Source: Dolomedes plantarius (taxonomy: Eukaryota; Arthropoda; Arachnida; Araneae; Dolomedidae). From it: DNA of 64,000 nucleotides. The stretch is taken from contig OU015499.1 of assembly GCA_907164885.2 (NCBI GenBank), forward strand, positions 158,886,489 to 158,950,488, written 5' to 3'. Each line of letters starts with the position of its first letter. Within the stretch, counting starts at the first letter, position 1. This document shows, one piece after another, positions 12,401-24,301 of this stretch. Made by a program: the position numbers and the translations under genes. The notes beneath the pieces are model-generated. The model searched no databases and was not told where the DNA came from. It saw only the letters and a program-made list of their open reading frames with translations.

Positions 12401-13134
12401 TCCAATGAAAAATCACATGCATTTAATTTTTCCAACACTTTCTAAAAATTTCCCATTTTTCGTAATTTAACTATTTCGTCAAACTCTAATTTCATCCTTT
12501 GCGAAATAACTTCTCATAATTTGTTTTTTGTTAGCCAGATATTTGCCGAGTTCGAAAATTAAATGAAAGCATGAAAGATTTTTTGCTTAGTTGCAAGTTT
12601 ATAACTTGGAAAATAGACATAAGAAATCAGCGTTTAAACATTTCAGATTGTACAGCAAATCACGGCAGTTAATATTCCAATAGGTATAGTGTTGAGAATT
12701 TCCTTTCTATTGTTAACTGCAGATGTGCATTTCTCCCCACTTGTCTCTTGTAAACACTGCATTTCCGTAGGGTAAACCATTACCCTTCGGCAGAAAGTAA
12801 CAGACCTGGGATTACCAAAATTCCACATCCACATTGAACGCCAGATACTCCCGCCAAGGAAACGAAGCCTTGTGAATGGTCAGATTATTCTATGACGTTA
12901 CATTCTCTCTCGTATGCTGCATTGCGCATTGCTTACTTAATACATGAAACACCACATTTTTGTTGCCCAAATATGTGTACGCTTTATCAGTTAAATCTTT
13001 ATTTTAATGATTTATGTCTGAAATGTACCTTTAATCAACTCAATTAATGGGAACAAGTGAGAACTATATCGCAATCGCGGAATCATACTGCTCTAGCGTT
13101 TTGCCTGTATTCAGGTTAGGTATTCCCCGAGTAT
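12401..13134. other. AT-rich stretch without recognised features
   Basis: Only short frames are present, such as a 63-codon minus-strand frame at 12643-12834 with no recognisable motif. I see nothing else that can be supported. Confidence 0.5.
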
Positions 13135-14212
13135 AGTGTATAAAACATTATTTTATCATATAAAAAATTTTCAACTGTTAGTATTTTATATAAAACATAT
13201 GCCTTTGGCCCTTTTGGATCTAAAGTCACTGCCTCTTAAATGACATTGGCTGATATTATAATCGAAGTATAATCTCTTTCTGTTTTTTATTTAAGGGAAC
13301 GGTGGACATTAAAATTTACTTTTTTTACTTTTTATCATAGAGATATGAAATTTTGTACATATACACATTTGACTATAAATAAATAGAATACCTTAAAAGA
13401 AATTTCCAATCTCATTATATTTTTAACTTTTTTTAAAAATTTGAAATTTATAAACAAAATTTTAAAATGCTCCTTGCTACTTAATTTTTGAGATATTTCC
13501 TCGATTTTGCATTTTAATGTCTTTAAACAGTATAACAAACAAATCTGGGTATCAATTATTTAATCCCTCGAACAGTTAATTTTTGAGAGATTTTTTTCTG
13601 AATTCCATCCCGATTTTCATCAAAATTTTGCCTTTTGAAAAGTTATAAATTAAATTTAATTACCTAAATGAAGTCGAATTGTAAAATGCATACCCAGTTT
13701 TTTTGTAAACAGCATCACGATTCTTCCTTATTAATTTCATGAATTTTGAAGAAGAATTAAGTAGCATGGAGCATTTAAAAAATCTAAAATCCTTGAAAAA
13801 TCTGTTTTGAGAAAAACAGATTTAAAATTTATTACTACACTTACCCATTATAAATTACTTTGTAGAAGCTTCATAAATGATTTTTTACTTGAAAAAAATT
13901 ATTTTGGTAGTAATAATCTACAGAAATATATATATATTTTACAATTACACAATCAGTATTACAATGACGATATTTGCTCAAATAAAGGTCCACCGTTTAA
14001 TTAACATTGACCTTTTTAGAATTAAAAATGTATTAAAATGGAAACTTTTGGTATGAAGAACTCAGAATCTGAAAATATTGACATTGGCCGTTTTAGAACA
14101 AAGTCACCAATAAGTTATTTTATTTTATTTTTGTACCATGTGTTTGGGTATTACCGTGTGTTTGGCGCAGATTGTCCTCTCTGGACCTTGCACCATTAAA
14201 CCCAAAACAACC
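13135..14212. repeat. Dispersed repeat, interrupted by a TTAA-flanked element
   Basis: 13135-13294 and 14085-14212 align to a continuous stretch at 54108-54395, with shared landmarks such as CATATGCCTTTGGCCC and GTGTTTGGGTATTACCGTG. The 54-kb copy acts as an empty site for the insertion at 13295-14000. An extra ~80 bp after the insertion repeats part of the flank. Confidence 0.75.
13295..14000. mobile_element. TTAA-flanked non-autonomous element (piggyBac-like)
   Basis: TTAA occurs at 13291-13294 and 14001-14004. The internal ends are imperfect inverted repeats sharing AACGGTGGAC about 3 bp inside each end. The interior of about 700 bp is AT-rich with no transposase. TTAA duplication is characteristic of piggyBac-class elements. 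The related copy at 54265 has TTAA without the insert. The TIRs are short, so class assignment is tentative. Confidence 0.6.
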
Positions 14213-14584
14213 AACCAATTTTGCGAAAACAAAACCACGTGTTGATAGTTTCGACAGCGAATGTGTGAACACCTCGCCATTCGCGCCAGAAAAAAACCGT
14301 CCCGAGGCGAACGAGCGTTTACAAATTCGCCACACACTTCGACTCGCGCGAATGTGTAAATGCGGCGTCAAAAATTAAGTTTAGTAACCAATTTCTTTGA
14401 GCAGACTTGTAAAATAAAGGGGTTTTGTAAAGAATTGCATCTGAAATTTTTTATATTCCTTGTTGATTTCTGAGAGTACCGTCGACTGCGGTAAATGTGT
14501 CTCATTTTTCATGTTTATTTCGCAGGAAAAGCAAATAATAGTTGTAAACCAAATAAAATTTGATATGGTAAGTGGTTTATATAA

Positions 14585-15281
14585 TCTATATATATAAAAC
14601 AGTTCCGTAACTGACTCATTCATTCATTCATTCACGGACTGACTGACATACAACGCACAGAACAAACCGCTGGACCTAAAGAGCTGAAATTTTGCATGGC
14701 GATTCTTCTAATAGTGTAGGGGTGCACTAAGAAAGATTTTTCAAAAATTCTTCTTAGATATTTTTAAATTAAATTTTTAAGCTGTTTTTTAAACTTTTTT
14801 TACGTTTGCATTTAAAATAATACATTGAGGGTTATAAAATTTATATCACAAGAAAGATCATAAAAATTCCTTCAAAATGAAATTTTTTTCGAATTTTTAC
14901 CTCCATTTCCTGATTTTTGGTGAATTTTTAAAGATTAATTTTTAGAATTTAATTTATTAAATGCTGATCACATGATTTCTTTTTCTGCTCCTTTCAATAA
15001 ATTTATCGTCACGTGCGCAACAACTAAATAGACAAAAAAAAATATTTTTTTCTCTTTCTAATGCAGCAGACGATTGGATATTATCAAAAAAAAATGCATA
15101 TCCCTTACGATTTTTTTATAAATATATATATATAGATAGATATATATTTTACATCAATTGTATACATTGATCATCGCATTTATTATAAATATATACATTT
15201 ATTTTTTGGCATAAATTGCATACGTTGACCGTTGTATTTAATTTGAATGTACTCCGTAGCGAAGCGCGGGTTTTCAGCTAG
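14585..15281 (+). mobile_element. Non-autonomous Helitron
   Basis: Starts TCTATATATATAAAACAG after an A and ends GGGTTTTCAGCTAG before a T, matching the Helitron pattern of TC start, CTAG end and insertion between A and T. A short GC-rich segment, CGTAGCGAAGCGCGGG, lies just before the end, where a terminal hairpin is expected. No Rep/helicase coding. About 500 bp of its 5' part recurs in reverse at 54417-54959. Confidence 0.75.
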
Positions 15282-17563
15282 TTTTAAACATATTTAACTG
15301 TAGTATAAAACAATGTTAAAGTATACATACAAACTTTAAACAATCTTTTAATTATTTAAAATTTTTGGGATAATGTTACCTTGAATTGGGGCAACTTTGG
15401 CCCAGATCTTGAAAACCAACAATCGCCTCACGTAATTAATGGACGCCCCCCATACTCAAATAGGTTTAGAATAATATAATTTATGGACGGAAATAAAAAT
15501 CGGGAACAGAAATATATATACATACATGTAAATACAAATTGAACAATCAAATAAATAAATGGATAAAATTTAAAGTTCAATTATCATTAAAAAAAGAGCA
15601 CTCAGATTTGTAGTGAAGGTTTAGCGTGAAGTTTCAACAGTAGAAAGGAATCAAGATTGTAATGTATACAATATTTATTGATAAACTATATGGCATGAGA
15701 TAAACTCAAAATGAAACATGCATACGACACATATATTTGTCTAAAGGTTTACGATGTGCATTAGTATAATATATATATATATATTGTCATACATAATCTA
15801 CAAACATACGGTAATATGCTCAAATAACATAGTAAGTCAAAGTATATTGTGCTTAAATGTCCGACAATATAAGTTAATTAGAACTTGCTTTACAGTATAG
15901 AATGTAAATAAAAGTGGTAAAAAAGGTAAAGAAAATAAGCAACATGATTATTAGTTTGGCACAATCATTATAAAACGTAACATGTAAGGATACGTGACCT
16001 TCTGCTTTGAAGGGTTAAAACGTGCAATACAAAATGTAACATTTGTACGATATAAGAAACATTTATAGAAGTAAGGTATTAAAAATAAGGCGGAATCGTC
16101 GCTACGTCAGTTTTCGTCTACTATAGATTACGTGATTATCGGGTGGCAGAAAACAGAAGCCGTTCCTATGCTTTTGCATGTGGTTTTGGACGATACCTTC
16201 ATTTTGAGTTAAATAATTTAAGTTTATTTATAAAATTCCTCATATTAGTTGTATGTACCAGGTATTTTAACACTTTTTTTTCAATATTTCGCAAGGTTTA
16301 AGAGAATATAATCATTCTTTCGTTGAGAATGATTATTATTATGTTGAGATACGTATAGATATCAGGATGAGTTACTTCAGGCCAGCATCTCGTATCGTAA
16401 CTTCAGTCTTCCTCTGTCAATAAATACGGTGAATAAACCTTTCCGGGCTGTACCTGAATGTTTAATTTAGTGATATACCTTTGTTTAGATACCGTATCTA
16501 AAGACTGCGTAATCTGAGAGCATTTTATTCGACAAGCTGTAAGAATGCGCATTGAACGCCATGTTAAATTATGCAATGTTTTGCCACTCCTCTCCAAACA
16601 AGAAGTAAAATTTGCAGTAGTTGAGATGTGACACTGCCCTATATGCAAAATAAACCTTACGTGCAGATTTGAAGCTAGCTATAACTTGGATTTTAGAACC
16701 CATACCAAACATATAAAACATTAAAAGATGCCAGTATTTAACAGACTAATGGCCAATAATGTGACAGCGAATAATTAGTGTTGCTGCGGTGCAGATGTGT
16801 AATTTGTAGAGAGCCGTAAAGGTGATAGATTTAGAGTTAAGTTAAAATTATTAAATAAATAAGTGAGTCAAAATAATTATAGTAAAGAACTAAGGGCTAC
16901 TTTATCTGTAAAATCAGTAAGCAATATTTGCTAATTAGTTTAAGAGGAAGTTTGGAGGTTAGCTTTTATGAAAATTGATTGGAAGAAAAGACAGGGTGGT
17001 GTGGAGCTTTCGCTCTAGCTTCGGGAACATTGGTTCAACAGTTCGAATGTAGAAAATGGTACCGAGTAACAAGTATGCAGAAATGATTAATATACAATAA
17101 TGAGACAAATGAAAGTCAGTTTGATAAATTTTATTAGTTAAGATAGTAGTTACAATTATTATAAATTCTTTATGTTTATTTATTTATTTCATATTAAATA
17201 TTACTTTGTTAATTTACTTTGAGTAGTATAAGTCCTTATGGAAACCTGTTTGTAAAATATGTAGATGTTGGTATCCGAGCTGGATACATATCATTGTAAT
17301 ATTATGTTAATTTAAAAAAAAGGAGGGAAAAAAGAAAGGAAAAATTGGATGACAGCTGAGTGTAACACAGGACTCCTTTAAATAAGGGTGGGGGTATTTA
17401 TAATTAATGTTCCAATTTAAGTTACTCTTGAAATTGACATAAGTATTACTTATAAAATAAGAAATTATTGATATTAAAAAATTCTTTCGAGGGATGAGTT
17501 TTGATGCGTAATTGTGAGTATGATTATTGTGGTCGGCGTTGCCATTTAGTGAGTGATAATATA
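15282..17563. other. Gene-poor AT-rich stretch
   Basis: No coding sequence or mobile element recognised. An 81-codon minus-strand frame at 16403-16648 has no known motif. Short TA and TTTA runs are present. Confidence 0.5.
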
Positions 17564-17736
17564 CAGTGGAATCTCGATTTATCGTTTTTCAAGGGACCCA
17601 TTGAAATGAACGATAAATGCGGGAAAACGATAGATGCGGAAACATAACAAAGCAATATGATCGTTGGGACTGGATAAAATGAACGACACATACGGAAAAA
17701 CGATGGATCCGAAAACGATCGATCGAGATTCCACTG
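17564..17736. mobile_element. Pogo-type MITE, 173 bp, with TA duplication
   Basis: Left end CAGTGGAATCTCGATTTATC and right end the inverse (...GATCGAGATTCCACTG), with TA at 17562-17563 and 17737-17738. Inside, CGATAAATGCGG-like motifs recur in both halves, so most of the element is subterminal repeat. Confidence 0.85.
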
Positions 17737-18010
17737 TAATGGATTTGCAGCAAAGAGAGATTAAAGTTTAATAGTCAGTCGCGGACCGGCGTTTTTGGAT
17801 ATCTGGTTTGTATCGCGTGTGAGCGGCGAACGGTAGAGTCCATTTGATTACGTGGACTTAGGGAGATTAATCTGGGTTATTTGGGCCAGAGGATAGTTGT
17901 GTTGGGTGTTCGGACAGGAGGGTCCGAAGTAGAGCAGCCACTGTCGCGACGCCTGGACTTCAGAAATTGGTGTGTGCCTACTTGGCGGGACGCTGAAATT
18001 CATTCTCGAA

Positions 18011-18143
18011 TTTCTCCATAGGTTAACATGGAGGTGAGCGAATTCAACAGGGTTAGTACACAGCAGCCTTAATGTCCAAGCCCTATTGGGGATTGGAACC
18101 CAAAACCACTCTATGGAAGCTAACCACTATACCGTGGGGGTGG
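18011..18143 (-). repeat. tRNA-derived SINE (copy in unit A)
   Basis: On the minus strand an A-box-like ATAGTGGTTAGC (18130-18119) is followed by a B-box-like GGGTTCCAATCCC (18101-18089), as in tRNA-derived Pol III promoters. The body then ends in a CTCCAT...ATGGAG palindrome near 18015-18032. The copy at 56748-56876 is the same arrangement, and a third tail fragment lies at about 56145-56205 in the opposite orientation. Confidence 0.6.
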
Positions 18144-18597
18144 CAGCTGAATACTTTGCTAGGCCACAAAGTACTCGCAACTACGTATATTGAAATAACT
18201 TGAAAAGGCAGTGAATCCCGACCAGTGTTAGGCGCCACTTTAGGGTGCCGTGAGATCGGCCAAGGGGGGGAGCAAGAATATTTTGGGGAACAAAAATATG
18301 TTAGTACTGCCCACTAAAAGTAAATATTGAGTTGAATGAATGACTCACGCCCGACAGATCGCGACACGCGTCGATTCACTCGTTCCTTAGAATGCATGAA
18401 TGACTCTTACACCCACAAATGCTGGGCTTGATGTCAAACGCGTGTGCTCCGAGCATTCGTCGCGAGTCACCCGTCAACGAAGCAAAACTCTTTTCGGCGA
18501 TTTCCATCCTAGTCATGTCGTTAGATTTTTTGGTCAAACAGAAAAAATATTAGGAGGGCCCGCTTAAAATAATTATATAAACAAACAATCACACACG

Positions 18598-18633
<36 letters not shown>

Positions 18634-18863
18634 CACTGCCGGCCGTTAAAATTGCAACACCATGACGGAGGGATGATACAAACGTCAAATTCGCATGAAA
18701 GGAAGATGCCGGGATATGCACATGATTAGCATCTGAGTATGGAATCGAACGACGCGGGAGAGAGAGACGGCATCTCAAACTCTGTATAAAAGGAAAGGGA
18801 CGCAGCGGGTTCCTCATCCGGAAATCGCATTTGAATGTTGGTTGTTTGTGAGAAGATCGTGGT

Positions 18864-20286
18864 ATGCCTCGAGTAGGAAGGAGAAACGGCTACCGGCACG
18901 TGTCGGAATTCGATAACGGCAGGATCGAGGCCTTTCGAGAGTGCGGTTCATCGTTCCGCGATATTGCGACTCGCATGGGTCAGAATCCTACGACAGTCGT
19001 GCGAATATGGAATCGATGGGTTCAGGAGGGTCATGCTGAACACCATGCAGAATCTCGACGGCCACCCGCCACCAACGCCCGAGAGGACAGACAAGTTGTT
19101 AGGTCGGCCTTGCAGGATCGTACAGCCACGTCACGAAACTTGAGTCAGGAAATGGGCTTGTTGGCAACACAAGTATCCGCAAGGAAAGTGCGAGGACGTC
19201 TGGAGCAGCACGGGCTGTCCGCATGGCGACCATTATTGTGACTTCCCTTCACACTGCAGCATAGAGACGCGTGGTGACAGTGGTGTACCCAACGACAAAA
19301 ATGGATACAGGAGTGGCACCACGTCGTGTTTTCAGACGAATCCCAGTTCCTGCGTTCAGCATCACGATGGACGCATCGTTTTTTTCCATCCAATATAATT
19401 TATATGTTTTCAACGATAATTGTGTATTTTACGTAATATGACACGTACGGTTCAAGAACTATAGGCCAATTTCCCTCTATCCGTAAATGTGTTATTATTT
19501 TTTAAGATTATAATAACAGTGGAGAATATCTCCTTTTTCTGTTAATGTTATTGGGTGAATTTTATAAGATATGGGAACTATAAATTCTTTCGTTGTGTTG
19601 TTATCCAGGTCTCCTTATTGCTTAGCATCAGAAACACAAAAAATGATTTAATGTTTTTGTTATATACCTAATCTGTGGTCTATAAGAGGGCAAATATTCT
19701 ATGAAGGGGTCGACGGGATAAAAAGTTTGGGGACCCTTGGTTTAACATGACGATGGACGTATCCGTGTATGGAGGCACCTAGGAGAACGCACGTATCTTG
19801 CTTGATTTCGATATTGTCATACAAACCCTGCACTTGGTGTTATGCTATGGACAGCCATTGGGTACACGACACGAACACCTCTTGTTCGCGTCGTCGGTAA
19901 TCTGAACAGCCAGCCTTACATTTATCAGTTATTAAGGCCGTTGTCTGTGCCCTATCTTCTAGCCTTGGATACATCATCTTTCAAAAAGAAAACGCAAGAT
20001 CGCATGTTGCCCGTCGTGTCCTGATATACTTCGAAACAGAGGGTGTTCGACTGTTGCCCTGGCACAGCACGTTCTCCAGATTTCTCACCCATTGTAAACA
20101 TCTGTTCATGGGTAGCTGAGAGACTGGGCCACCACCGCTCACCAGCCACTACGATGCACGAAGTGTAGCAGACTTGAAGCAGCATGGAATGACTTGCCCG
20201 TATCTGTCATCCGAGATCAGTTCGATTCGATGACTAACCGGGTTAGAGCCGTTTTAGCTGCTAGAGGTGGCAGCTGTGTGTATTAA
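18864..20286 (+). pseudogene. Tc1-family transposase, copy A, interrupted
   Basis: The first 125 codons from 18864 (MPRVGRRNGYRHVSEFDNGR) hold the paired HTH DNA-binding domain, including SSFRDIATRMGQNPTTVVRI. Frame breaks follow near 19240. The first catalytic Asp lies in VVFSDESQF (about 19322-19350). A 372-bp insertion at 19378 then splits the catalytic domain. The second catalytic position reads KENARSH where copy B has KDNGRPH, so the Asp is replaced by Glu. The C-terminal end RAVLAARGGS...VY reaches a stop at 20286. Confidence 0.85.
19378..19749 (-). mobile_element. Retroposon-like insertion with 14-bp target duplication
   Basis: Absent from copy B of the Tc1. ACGATGGACGCATC at 19364-19377 and ACGATGGACGTATC at 19750-19763 form a 14-bp direct duplication with one mismatch. 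The insert begins with a run of T on the plus strand, so a short A-tail on the minus strand, as expected of LINE-mobilised DNA. Its opposite end, read inward on the minus strand, is GGGTCCCCAAACTTTTTATC, which resembles a hAT (Charlie-type) end. Possible origins are a SINE or a retroposed hAT fragment. Confidence 0.65.
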
Positions 20287-20356
20287 TGTCGGACCCTGTA
20301 CCCCTCTAATTGCCTACAAATTTAATCACGTTTTCTTACTACTATGCTGTATACGT

Positions 20357-20847
20357 TGTGACGATATGCACAGTTTTTCCCAGATAGCTGAGCATAGACT
20401 AATCGAGAAATACGGAGTTTAGGTTTTAAAACAAAACTGTATTTATTTTACACTATATACAATCTCGAATTATCGAGCAAAAATCTCGCCCGAAAGCAAC
20501 GGGGAGTTAAGAATTATCCCCAGAACAGTCGGATTCACACCGACTACGTGATACGGCGCTAAGCCGGGGATTCAAATTTCCCAGATAAAATCAATGTCTG
20601 GCCTAAGTCCACAGGTGTCTGTCACCTCCCGAGAGTAGATCAACTCTATCTCTGCATCTCTCGCTGTCTGTGTAGCCGCTGGCACACGAAACATCAAGGG
20701 AGACTTCCGTCCGGTACAATCCAGTCTGGCGGTTGCTAGATTTATCCCTCTTGAACAGTAAATTGTCCACTGCCGTTGAGAAGGGGGTTAACGTAACGAA
20801 CTTGTGTGCTTGAGGCCTGTCCGTTGAAGAATTTTCCATTCTTCACA
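20357..20847. mobile_element. Probable solo LTR inside Tc1 copy A
   Basis: This 491-bp segment starts TGTGACG and ends TTCACA, is absent from copy B, and is flanked by ACGT and ATGT, a probable 4-bp duplication with one change. The TG...CA ends and the absence of any internal coding fit an LTR left by recombination. No second copy in the window confirms the family. Confidence 0.65.
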
Positions 20848-20939
20848 ATGTACAATAGGTAAAGATTTGTTATTTGCTTTCCTTCCTGGTGTTGCATATT
20901 TAATGGCCAGCAGTGTAGAAGGGAATACGGCACTATATC

Positions 20940-21890
20940 TTTAACTTGTCACACCTCCCGATTCTGACATTCAACTTTGCTGCGATGTTTCAACTACAAA
21001 TATGCGCCCATATTATCAAAGAAATTCCGAATGTCAGCGTTCAATATGCTGCATTGTTTGGCACACCACGGGGTAAAAGCCACACGTAAGTTAGTTGCGA
21101 GTCGTTTTGTTTGGCCCTGAGTAATTAGGGACATAAGTCAGTGGAACGTTCCTGGATACCAAGCCAACGAACAAAAATCCACAGTTCAGCTTAGAAAATT
21201 TCTATGCCAGATCACCGCTTTTAACACGTGCATTTATACTTAGTAGGACGTCTACCTACATCAGACGGATACATGTATCTACTCACGACGTTTGAGAACT
21301 ACAAACGCCGAATCGAATCCATTCCATTGAGCGGCATTACGGCGGATACAGTCACCAAAGCCTTTTACATGCATTTTGTTGCGACGTTCGGTACCGCTAG
21401 CAAAGTTACGACAGATCAGGGTCAAGAGCTTGAGGCTAATCTTTTTAAAGCTTTTACTAAACTCTTAGGCATTACACACCTCCATACCACACCCTTCCAC
21501 CCTTTAAGCAATGCTCGAAAATGCTCATAGTACTTTAAAAGCTTGTTTGAGTGAAAGATGGACAGAGCACTTACCCACTGTCTTATAATGGCATACGCAC
21601 TGTCTTCAGAGACGATCCTTCAGCTACTACTACAGAACTGGTCTATAAGAAAACTCTAGAGTTTAACAGGGGATTTTCTGATGACGATGCTCGAGATTTA
21701 GTGAAGCAGTTAATAATGATCATGGCAAAGTTAACGCCTAAGCAGACGAGTAATCACTCGAAACCAAGAACTTTTGTTCCTCAAGCGGTACATACGTGTA
21801 CACGTGTTTGTTCGCGAAGATCATGTGAAATCACCATTAGTCCCTGCGTACAACGGACCGTTTCTGGAGATGCGGTGAAGTGATAAATTT
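20940..21890 (+). pseudogene. Ty3/gypsy H2C2 and integrase region, unit A
   Basis: The frame before 21228 resembles the gypsy zinc-binding H2C2 region. 21228-21530 encodes the integrase core start, LVGRLPTSDGYMYLLTTFEN and the second-Asp motif VTTDQGQELEAN, then THLHTTPFHPLSNA. 21551-21883 continues as the core end and linker (TVFRDDPSATTTELVY, KLTPKQTS). Several frameshifts and stops separate these. RNase H and RT are not present on the left, where the sequence goes into the Tc1. Confidence 0.8.
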
Positions 21891-22480
21891 TTCACAGTTC
21901 TGGTGCAGCAGAGAGTCACTCATGTTTATTCGTCTATTTGTTTGACAAGAAGTGTAAATGTGATGTGTGGTAAATAAACCGTAAAATGACAAAATTGTTT
22001 TTTTCTTGGTGACATCAACAGAAGCTTTATCCTCAAACGTGTCTAACTGTAACATCGAAATGATATTCTTAAAGTTTAGAATTTTCTCCAAAGGAGATAG
22101 TATTTTTCTTTAGACAACGTCGTCTCTGCAAAATAAATTTTCTAACTGATGCCTCCACATTCTTATGAATTTTAGATACGATCGTGTTTTTGCGTACAAG
22201 ATTAAATTTAATTTGATTAAGACGCAAAATTTATCGCCTATTTTAGCTGCCCAGCATATTGCTAGAGAAATAAATTCTTAACAACATGCTTTAAATACCA
22301 ATCAGACTTCGTCTTATAATGTGAAACGTCACTTTTAAAGGATTCCCTTTGATTATTGGTGCCACTCTCAGAGTGATATCAGATGATCATATTTACCGTC
22401 TAAATATCTTATAAGACTCAGTAAAGAGTCCATTATTCAACAGACGAGACCTGCTGTAATTTATAAACACTAGCCGCTGC
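21891..22480 (+). repeat. Gypsy 3' region / LTR-like sequence, unit A
   Basis: Matches 63540-64000 in unit B. It contains a poly(A)-signal-like GTAAATAAACC at about 21969 and the phrase TTTTCTTGGTGACATCAACA at about 22002, which in unit B also follows an AATAAA-bearing segment. LTR limits cannot be fixed from these copies. Confidence 0.5.
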
Positions 22481-22695
22481 GCTACCAGTATGGTCGCTTT
22501 TAGTTTTATATTTTCTTTTGCTAAACAATTAAACTGAAAGTAACATATGTAAGGGATGTTACCATTAACTGTCATCATAAATATGCGTTGTTAAGGGGTA
22601 TTCTCTATAAGGCTGATTCTAAAACATCGTGATCAAAAAAAGGTGAATTTCCGTTACGTAAGACTGAGAAATCCAACATCAATGGTTTTATAAAT

Positions 22696-22977
22696 TACAT
22701 CCCTCTCTCTATGTACTGTTTTTCAAAATTAAGATATCTAAACTTTATCATTACATCAAATAAGAAATTGTTGGGGAAATAATTTTTCACTGAAAAAAAG
22801 GAGTAAGAATTCAGCAAGTACTAAAATATAGTGTAGATTACATCACTCTCTGTATGTACTATTGTTCACAATACAGATATCTACACTTAATCATATCAAA
22901 TAATAAATTGTTGGGAAAATTCCGTCACTTATAAAATGGAGTAAAAATTCAGCAAGTACTGAAAAAAGTGTAGAAAA
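22696..22977. repeat. Tandem duplication, two units of about 142 bp
   Basis: Units beginning ACATCCCTCTCTCTATGTAC (22696) and ACATCACTCTCTGTATGTAC (about 22840) align along their length, with shared motifs AAATTGTTGGG and ATTCAGCAAGTACT. Identity is about 80% by eye. No coding content. Confidence 0.75.
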
Positions 22978-23289
22978 TTAACTATTACTGGCTATTGATT
23001 GCTATGTCGGTGACGGTTAAGCCTAACCTCGCAATCATTTATACCCTCTCTTAATGAATTATATTTTCTTCGCTTTATTTCTTGAAACTGTTCCAAATTT
23101 TCACTTGATCGTGCAGCTTGCTTTTGAGCATTAACGTTTTCAGTGCGTAAATCTATGTTGAACACGCGGTTTCAAATTGCAGACGTCCACTAATGTTTAC
23201 AGTTAATGTTAATGTTGCAGCCGTTGCCATTCGGAGTGTAGAAATATCGTCGATTTTTGTGCCTCATACCTACACGTTTTATATATATA

Positions 23290-23755
23290 GATTTTTCAAG
23301 AGTTCAGTTTAAAATTGAAATTAATTAATACATAAAAATTGTGGCGATATTTAATATAAAAGTATAATTAGATGCTCCATGCATTAAATATTACTGCGAC
23401 ACAAAATTTATCGCCTATTTTAGCTGTCCACCAAATTACTAAACAAATTCTCAAAAAAAAACCAGATTTAAATGCCAATCAGACTTCGTCTTATAATGTG
23501 AAACGTCACTTTGAAAGGTTTCCTCTTTGAATACCGGTGCCACTCTCAGAGTGATATGAGATGATCAAATTTACTGTCTAAATATCATACAAGACTCAGT
23601 AAAGAGTCCATTACTCAACAGACGAGACCTGGTGCACTTTATAAACATATTCAAGAGTTGAGTTTAAAATTAATTATTCATGCATAAAAAATTGAGACGA
23701 TATTTAATATAAAATTATAATTAGATGCTCCATGCGTTAAATATTACTCTGGCTG
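23290..23755. repeat. Gypsy-end fragment flanked by a ~105-bp direct duplication
   Basis: 23395-23640 is a third copy of the sequence at 22225-22445 and 63858-64000 (shared TATCGCCTATTTTAGCTG). It is bracketed by two similar ~105-bp pieces, 23290-23394 and 23648-23755, both containing AGATGCTCCATGC. Tandem duplication or recombination between repeats would explain it. Confidence 0.6.
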
Positions 23756-24301
23756 CACATTACAAAACAAAAAAACCCTTCTACTAAAAGCAAAACTAAT
23801 TTAAAATAATTACAAGAGAAAAAAGCGAAAATTGATTCAGTCTCGATATGAAGCCATAAAATATTTATTTCTATATCATTATACATATTTATTTCCAATT
23901 TACAGAACACAACAGATGTAGAGAAAAACAGTTAAATCTTACACATTAGAATTTCATTTGCGGCAAAAACAAAAACCAGAAGTATTGCGTAACATTTCAT
24001 GACACCCTTTCAAGCAGTGTAAACAGGTATGACAAGGTTTTTCACTCCAATCACTTGGGTGGGTCAAGTATCCCATGAAGGATCGTGGCGATCCTTCAAG
24101 GGATTTCCGCGATAGCGCAGATACTTTTTAAAAAAATTTCAAACTAAAAATGTCATAAAACACTAAATTAATTCCAAAATATGATTACGTAGAATATCTC
24201 CTTTAAATAAACGCCGTTAAACCTGATTGAATTCGATTTTCAAGGACATTTTCCCTAATGTTGGACAAAAAAATTAGCTTCATACGATAGTACAAAGTGG
24301 C
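23756..24301. other. Short intergenic stretch with a hairpin
   Basis: AT-rich. A perfect 9-bp-arm hairpin GAAGGATCG-TGG-CGATCCTTC lies at 24077-24097. On the minus strand (about 24070-23955) a short Cys-rich open stretch contains CHTCLHCLKGCHE and ends GFCFCRK before a stop. It is too short to assign. Confidence 0.4.

Larger units (their letters stand above)
18634..20915 (+). mobile_element. Tc1-like transposon, copy A, with two later insertions
   Basis: Left end CACTGCCGGCCGTTAAAATT and right end inverse ...TTAATGGCCAGCAGTG, with TA on both sides (18632-18633 and 20916-20917). Without its two inserts it is about 1.4 kb, the same as copy B. It carries a plus-strand transposase pseudogene. 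Confidence 0.85.
18011..22480 (+). repeat. Composite repeat unit A
   Basis: Aligns in order with unit B (56748-64000): SINE, a ~450-bp unassigned segment, CA/TA microsatellite, Tc1, gypsy integrase region and 3' sequence. Because the Tc1 sits at the same place in both, the Tc1 insertion predates the duplication. A-specific insertions are at 19378-19749 and 20357-20847. Confidence 0.8.
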
